A stretch of 21,441 nt of DNA from contig JAAMXY010004162.1 in NCBI GenBank assembly GCA_019677205.1, forward strand, positions 1 through 21,441. The letters are read 5' to 3'. The position numbers were made by a program, and so were the translations under genes. Below, piece after piece: positions 17,608 through 21,441 of the stretch; the stretch's first letter is position 1, and each line of letters opens with the position of its first letter. The notes below the pieces were generated by a model. That model did not search any database. It was not told the DNA's origin and was given only the letters and a program-made list of their open reading frames with translations. Source of the stretch: Pinguiococcus pyrenoidosus. Its lineage: Eukaryota; Sar; Pinguiophyceae; Pinguiochrysidales; Pinguiochrysidaceae.

Positions 17608-19201
17608 CTATACGGGAGGCTCGGCCGGACGCAAAACCCGGAACGAGCACATCAGGTCCTTGTCGACCACCAGCATCCCACCCGCATTGTTGAACTCCCC
17701 ACAATAGTTCGGCGCACTGAAGATGGTCACCAGCTCCCGATGACACTGAAACTCTGTTGGAAGAAGCAGACGAGAGCAGGTGAGCCATGGTGAGGCATGG
17801 TGAGGCATGGTGAGGCATGGTGAGCGGCCTGCGCGTCGGGACGCGGACTTCGGCCGTCTCCTACCGTATCCATCCTCCACGACTTGATGGGCCCGCACGA
17901 TGAGGTCCAGGTCATGCAACTGCAGGAACTCCTCGATCACGTCGTGGCCAAACGTGTAGCTCACGCCCCGACTGGAATGCCCCCAACCACTGATCGTCGG
18001 ATCCGGATCCGACCACAGGATATCACACAGGATCCCCTCATCAGGCACGTCACTGTTGGAACAACGCCCCACGTCAGAAGAAGGATGCCTTGCCAAGCTT
18101 TCGCCATCGTAGGAAGGGCCATACCTCGGTCGCGCCAGCTCACGAATCTGGCCTAGCCGCTCCTAAGAAGTGGACGCGCAACGCAACACGGGGGGTCAGA
18201 GGAGCATGCGAGGCCGACGCCTGCAGCTTTCGGTGTCTTACAAGATCCGGGCTCAGGCCGCCATGCACGCAGAAGATCTTCGACTCGATGCAGGCTGCAA
18301 CCGGCATGCAGTTGAAGGCATCAGCAAACGCCTGGGAGGTCAGACATCAACATGAGCGGAGGGACAACGTCGGAGACCGCCAGCCATAACGCACCTTCCA
18401 AATCCGGATGGAGTATCGCCGCTTGCATTCATCGTAGAACCCATAGATTCTGTTCAGCGACGCGCACTCGTGGTTGCCTATTTGACGGGTGAAGGGGAGG
18501 GGCGGGGGGAGGGGAGGGAAAGAATTCCGCTTAGCACGTGGATCGGGGGCCCCCACCGAGGTCCGAAGAAGAGGTTGTTCGGTGCTCACCCCGCAGCAAG
18601 AAGAAATTCAGCGGGTACCGCAGCTTCAGCGCGAACATGAGGCACACCGTCTCGATGCCCTGCCTGCCACAAAGGGAGGAAGCGCAGAGACCGTCAGTCC
18701 TGCCCGCTGCTTACGCATGCTTTGCCTCTGGGGCCGCGCGCGTACTTTGCCCGATCCACGTAGTCGCCGAGGAACAGATAGTTGGACTCCGGCGGGAAGC
18801 CCCCAAGCTCAAACAACTCCAGCAGGTCGTGGAACTGACCGTGCACGTCGCCTGGCACGAGACATTCCGCGTGAGGCTTGCAAGTTCTGCGACGGCTTCG
18901 GCCCCAGAAGTCCCTCACCGCAGACGTTCACGGGCGCGCAGAGCTCCAGCAGCATTGGCTGGTCCATAAACACTTGTCGCGCGCCATGCGCCAGCGCCAT
19001 CACCACGTCATCGGGCAGGCGCACCTGCGCCAAAATTCAAACGGCGATGGGCGGGAAAAAATCGGGCGAAAACATTCAGCGCGGCGACTCCGGGAGGTTG
19101 CATGTGCAGGAGCAGAGCGCCACCTGTGTCCCCGGGCTCTTATGCCGAGCGGCTCGCAGGACCTCGATGTGGCGGTCGAGCGCCTCGGCGGAGAGAGGCA
19201 T
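17608..19201 (-). CDS. PP1-type Ser/Thr protein phosphatase catalytic subunit
   Basis: Nine exons on the minus strand: 19201-19124, 19024-18919, 18851-18746, 18663-18590, 18477-18395, 18331-18242, 18162-18125, 18052-17865, 17753-17608; 302 aa, normal PP1 length. PPP metal and catalytic residues are all present: GDVHG (D63, H65), GDYVD (D91, D94), R95, GNHE (N123, H124), H172 in VHGGL, R220, H247 in RAHQ, Y271 in [11 protein letters not shown]1-specific stretches include [25 protein letters not shown] and CSFRVLRP, so it is PP1 rather than PP2A/PP4/PP6. The RVxF-groove residues (L242, F256, C/F of CSF) are kept, so docking of regulatory subunits is likely. Odd points: the DRG signature reads DRA (A96), and GENDRG is GHSSRG. 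It probably dephosphorylates pSer/pThr with partner-directed specificity; the substitutions suggest a divergent paralogue. Confidence 0.93.
17781..17820. repeat. Four tandem 10-bp units in the last intron of the PP1-type gene
   Basis: TGAGCCATGG followed by three TGAGGCATGG copies, inside the 111-nt intron 17754-17864. On the transcribed strand the repeat is C-rich and lies in front of the acceptor at 17754. Confidence 0.92.
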
Positions 19202-19789
19202 GGCGGTGGCGGCCGCAGGCGCGGGAGTCCCAAGATGGCGGCGCCGCAAACTGCGACAGCTTTGGCAGCTGTAACTGCTGCTGGTCGGAACGCATCGCAA
19301 CGCTTCGCGTGGCCAATCTGAAATGTTTAATCAAGCTTTAGCACAGGCACCGAATTGACTTCGGAGCAAATGGCGTCGAGTGCGTGGCTGGTTCGCGAGA
19401 CGTGATGCAAGGAATCGTTTTATGCGCCAATGGATAGCCGACCCGGCTCCTCTGCCCTCGCGAATAGCGCCGGAGCCAACGCTGTCGGTTGCATAGGAAC
19501 CAAGTGGCTTCTGCGCATCGGTCAACAAGCTTCGGCGATGACCTCTTCAACGGAATCCACACTGATAGAGCTCGTTGATTGGTGCCTTTTCAGCTGGCTG
19601 GCTTTCCTCTGCGTTCCACAGGCTTCGCAAGAACCGATGCAGCGCGGAAAAACAACCGGACGCGGCCATCGCCTCCGCGGACAGACCCAACCACCGCATC
19701 AGCTGACAGCGACAGAAACGCCCGCAGGTTTGAAAGATGTTCTGCATCCCCCCCCAATGTTCTTGCATCAGCTGCAACGCCGCAGCGCC
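19202..19789. promoter_or_regulatory. Shared upstream region of the divergent PP1-type and BBS7 genes
   Basis: The PP1-type gene starts leftward at 19201 and BBS7 rightward at 19790, so both promoters must lie in this 588-base region. A CG-rich part near the PP1 start includes CCAAGATGGCGGC at about 19229-19241, which resembles an animal YY1 site and may be chance. I see no TATA box or RNA gene. A C run lies at 19748-19755 just upstream of BBS7. Confidence 0.45.
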
Positions 19790-21441
19790 ATGTCCATCTT
19801 CGCGCAGCGCCTGGAGATCCTGCGCTCCGGCTCCACCAGCCATCGGGACACCTTGGCGCTGCTGCCACCGAGGTATGGCGCGCAGCTGGTGGCGCTGGGC
19901 GACGACGCCGGAGAGGTCTCTGTCCACAGCTTGGACAGAGCGCAGGCCACGGAGGTCTACCGCCGCCACGTGGGCGGTGGCGTGGCCGCCCTCAGCGTTG
20001 TAGAGGACTCCAGTAGGGTGTACTTTGCGAGGCGGGATGCCCTGGGCATCCTCAACTCCAGGGGCGAGATGGTGGAGCAGCTTCCTGCTTGCATTGCCGA
20101 CGACATCTCGCATTTCCAGGCGGCAGCCGGGCGGTTTCACGTCGTTGGGGCCCACGTGTACAGCCGCTGCGAGGACGACGGGCGAGACGCAGGCTCCTGG
20201 CTGGCCGACGCAGAGGTGCTCAGCATGGAAGTCTGCCCGGAGCAGCACGGCAGGCACACGTCCGTTGCGCTTGCCTGTGCGGACCGAAGCCTGACCATCC
20301 TGCGCATGCCGAGCGAGGCTCACGGCCAGGCGGAGACCGCGGTCAAAAGGCGATTTGAGGATGCCGTCACCAAGGTCAGGTGCGACCAGGCGGTGCAGAT
20401 GGCTTCCGGCGCGTTGGCCGCGCGGATGTACCTTGGCAACGCTCGGGGAGGCGTGGCGGAGATGAACGTCAAGGGCTCGAAGGTGGACGTGACGTCCAAG
20501 ACGCCGCAGCTCGCGGGGGGAGCGGTCACGGCCATGGCCTTGGGCGACCTGGTGGGCGACGGCGTGAATGACCTGGTGGTGGCCACCGATGGCGGAGCGG
20601 TCTGCGCATTCAAGGTGTCGGCCGAGGCGGCGCTGCCGATCTTCCGCGACTCGCTGGGCGAGACGGTCGCTTCTCTCGCCGTGGGCTGCGTCAACAAGCC
20701 CGACGTGCCCGAGGTGATTGCGCACAGCTGCAGTGGCCGCGTCATGAGCTACTCGTCCGAGGCGATGGTCTTCTCCACCACGGGATCCTTCCTGAACGAC
20801 GTCCAGGAGCAGACGAGCGGCGCCGCCAAGAAGCTGGGCAGGATGCAGCGAGAGCTGCGCGAGCAGCTCGAGGTGGACGTGGCCGACCTCCAGCGGCAGC
20901 TTCGGGCGCGGAAGGAGAAGCTCCGATCCAGCCAGTCGAAGCGGCGATCGGAAAGCCCGCGCGAGTCGTTCGGGTTGCTGGGCAGCGAGCTCCCGACGAT
21001 GAAGACGCACATCACGATTGACAAGGACGAGAAAGCTGCTCGCCTTCGCATCGACCTGAGCGTGCCGATCAAAAGCATCATGCTGCAGCCGGACGCGGAG
21101 CTTCGGGTGGACGTCTTTGAACCCGTCGGTGGTGGGCTTCATCCAGAGAAGGGAGAGAAGGGAGAGAAGGGAGGAAGTGGAGGAAGTGGAGAAACTGGAG
21201 AAAGTGGAGAAAGTGGAGAGCCGGGGGAGCCTTCCGCCTCGGGCATCATCACGTTTTTGACGACTGGAACCAACATTTTGTATGGGCAGCTGCAGGAACC
21301 GAGTCGGAACGTGAACCTCTGCCTGCGCACCTGCGAGGGCTTCTCCGGGAGCATTGCGATCGCCGCCGTGGGTCAGGTCCGGCCGGGCAAGTCCGTGGCC
21401 GTGAAGGGTACCGTCCAGATCGCGAAGCTGTCCCTGCACCA
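19790..21441 (+). CDS. BBS7: BBS7, BBSome beta-propeller subunit (5' part, cut by window edge)
   Basis: One open frame runs from 19790 to the window end (550 codons plus 2 bases) with no intron. From the ATG at 19790 the N-terminus has the same spacing to the first propeller strand as human BBS7 (LALLPPRYG versus MKLIPASRH); an in-frame ATG at 19757 is the alternative. Regions: beta-propeller about 1-330 with a GDLVGDGVNDLVVATDGG motif (FG-GAP-like, matching DIVGDGVKDLLVGRDDG in animals); coiled coil about 337-385; then the start of the GAE-type domain, ending in IAKLSLH, equivalent to the IKPLSLH of animal BBS7. A Gly/Glu/Lys/Ser-rich insert (about 452-482) is an extra. BBS7 pairs with BBS2 in the BBSome, which carries membrane proteins in and out of cilia. 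This implies a ciliated organism. Confidence 0.9.
   Translation, partial: MSIFAQRLEILRSGSTSHRDTLALLPPRYGAQLVALGDDAGEVSVHSLDRAQATEVYRRHVGGGVAALSVVEDSSRVYFARRDALGILNSRGEMVEQLPACIADDISHFQAAAGRFHVVGAHVYSRCEDDGRDAGSWLADAEVLSMEVCPEQHGRHTSVALACADRSLTILRMPSEAHGQAETAVKRRFEDAVTKVRCDQAVQMASGALAARMYLGNARGGVAEMNVKGSKVDVTSKTPQLAGGAVTAMALGDLVGDGVNDLVVATDGGAVCAFKVSAEAALPIFRDSLGETVASLAVGCVNKPDVPEVIAHSCSGRVMSYSSEAMVFSTTGSFLNDVQEQTSGAAKKLGRMQRELREQLEVDVADLQRQLRARKEKLRSSQSKRRSESPRESFGLLGSELPTMKTHITIDKDEKAARLRIDLSVPIKSIMLQPDAELRVDVFEPVGGGLHPEKGEKGEKGGSGGSGETGESGESGEPGEPSASGIITFLTTGTNILYGQLQEPSRNVNLCLRTCEGFSGSIAIAAVGQVRPGKSVAVKGTVQIAKLSLH
21144..21235 (+). repeat. GAGAAGGGA/GGAGAAAGT minisatellite coding a Gly-rich insert in BBS7
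   Basis: Degenerate 9-bp units (GGAGAGAAG, GGAAGTGGA, GAAAGTGGA types) keep the frame and encode GEKGEKGG, SGGSG, GESGES and GEPGEP. The Gly-X-X look is collagen-like but probably a by-product of the purine-rich repeat. It lies after the coiled coil, where animal BBS7 has an exposed variable loop. Confidence 0.85.

Noticed and set aside
19547-21439. 630-codon minus-strand open frame as a gene
   Set aside because: It lies antisense to BBS7, begins at a non-ATG codon, and shows no recognisable domain; BBS7 on the plus strand explains the region.

Overview
This is a gene-dense stretch of nuclear DNA from a eukaryote. Ten protein genes lie in 21.4 kb on alternating strands, nearly all cut by short GT-AG introns (34 to 184 nt). 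A BBS7 gene (BBSome, ciliary trafficking) implies a ciliated or flagellated organism. Together with GC-rich coding DNA, short introns and an autophagy PROPPIN, this fits a free-living flagellated protist or alga (for example a chromerid-like alveolate or a stramenopile). The exact lineage cannot be read from the window. Bacterial and viral origins are excluded by the introns and gene content.

Layout from left to right. 1-127 (-): start of an unidentified gene cut by the window edge. 128-706: intergenic, with a very AT-rich island. 707-1251 (+): TMEM230-like two-helix membrane protein, 4 exons. 1450-5636 (-) and 6167-9532 (+): a head-to-head pair of GT92 (DUF23) glycosyltransferase paralogues of 14 exons each, with all 13 intron positions and phases conserved. 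Their first exons have diverged completely: one carries a long P/Q/E-rich stem, the other a short one. 9837-10499 (-) and 11819-12448 (-): two paralogous cysteine-rich proteins of 172 and 171 aa, 25 Cys each, built from two internal repeats and not assigned to a known family. Between them lies 1.3 kb of non-coding DNA with a duplicated palindrome-bearing block. 12874-14830 (+): coiled-coil protein. 15238-17176 (-): PROPPIN (Atg18/WIPI) with an LRRG motif and an acidic tail. 17608-19201 (-): PP1-type phosphatase catalytic subunit with an Ala in the GDYVDRG signature. 19790-21441 (+): BBS7, intronless so far and cut by the right edge.

The genes do not form one pathway. The neighbourhood looks like ordinary compact protist housekeeping DNA with two local duplications (GT92 and Cys-rich). 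Several gene pairs are divergent and must share 0.4-0.6 kb promoter regions; others converge on 0.2-0.4 kb 3' regions. Simple repeats sit in introns and intergenic DNA. Exon models were built by hand from splice signals, reading-frame continuity and paralogue comparison, so individual splice sites may be off by a few bases.
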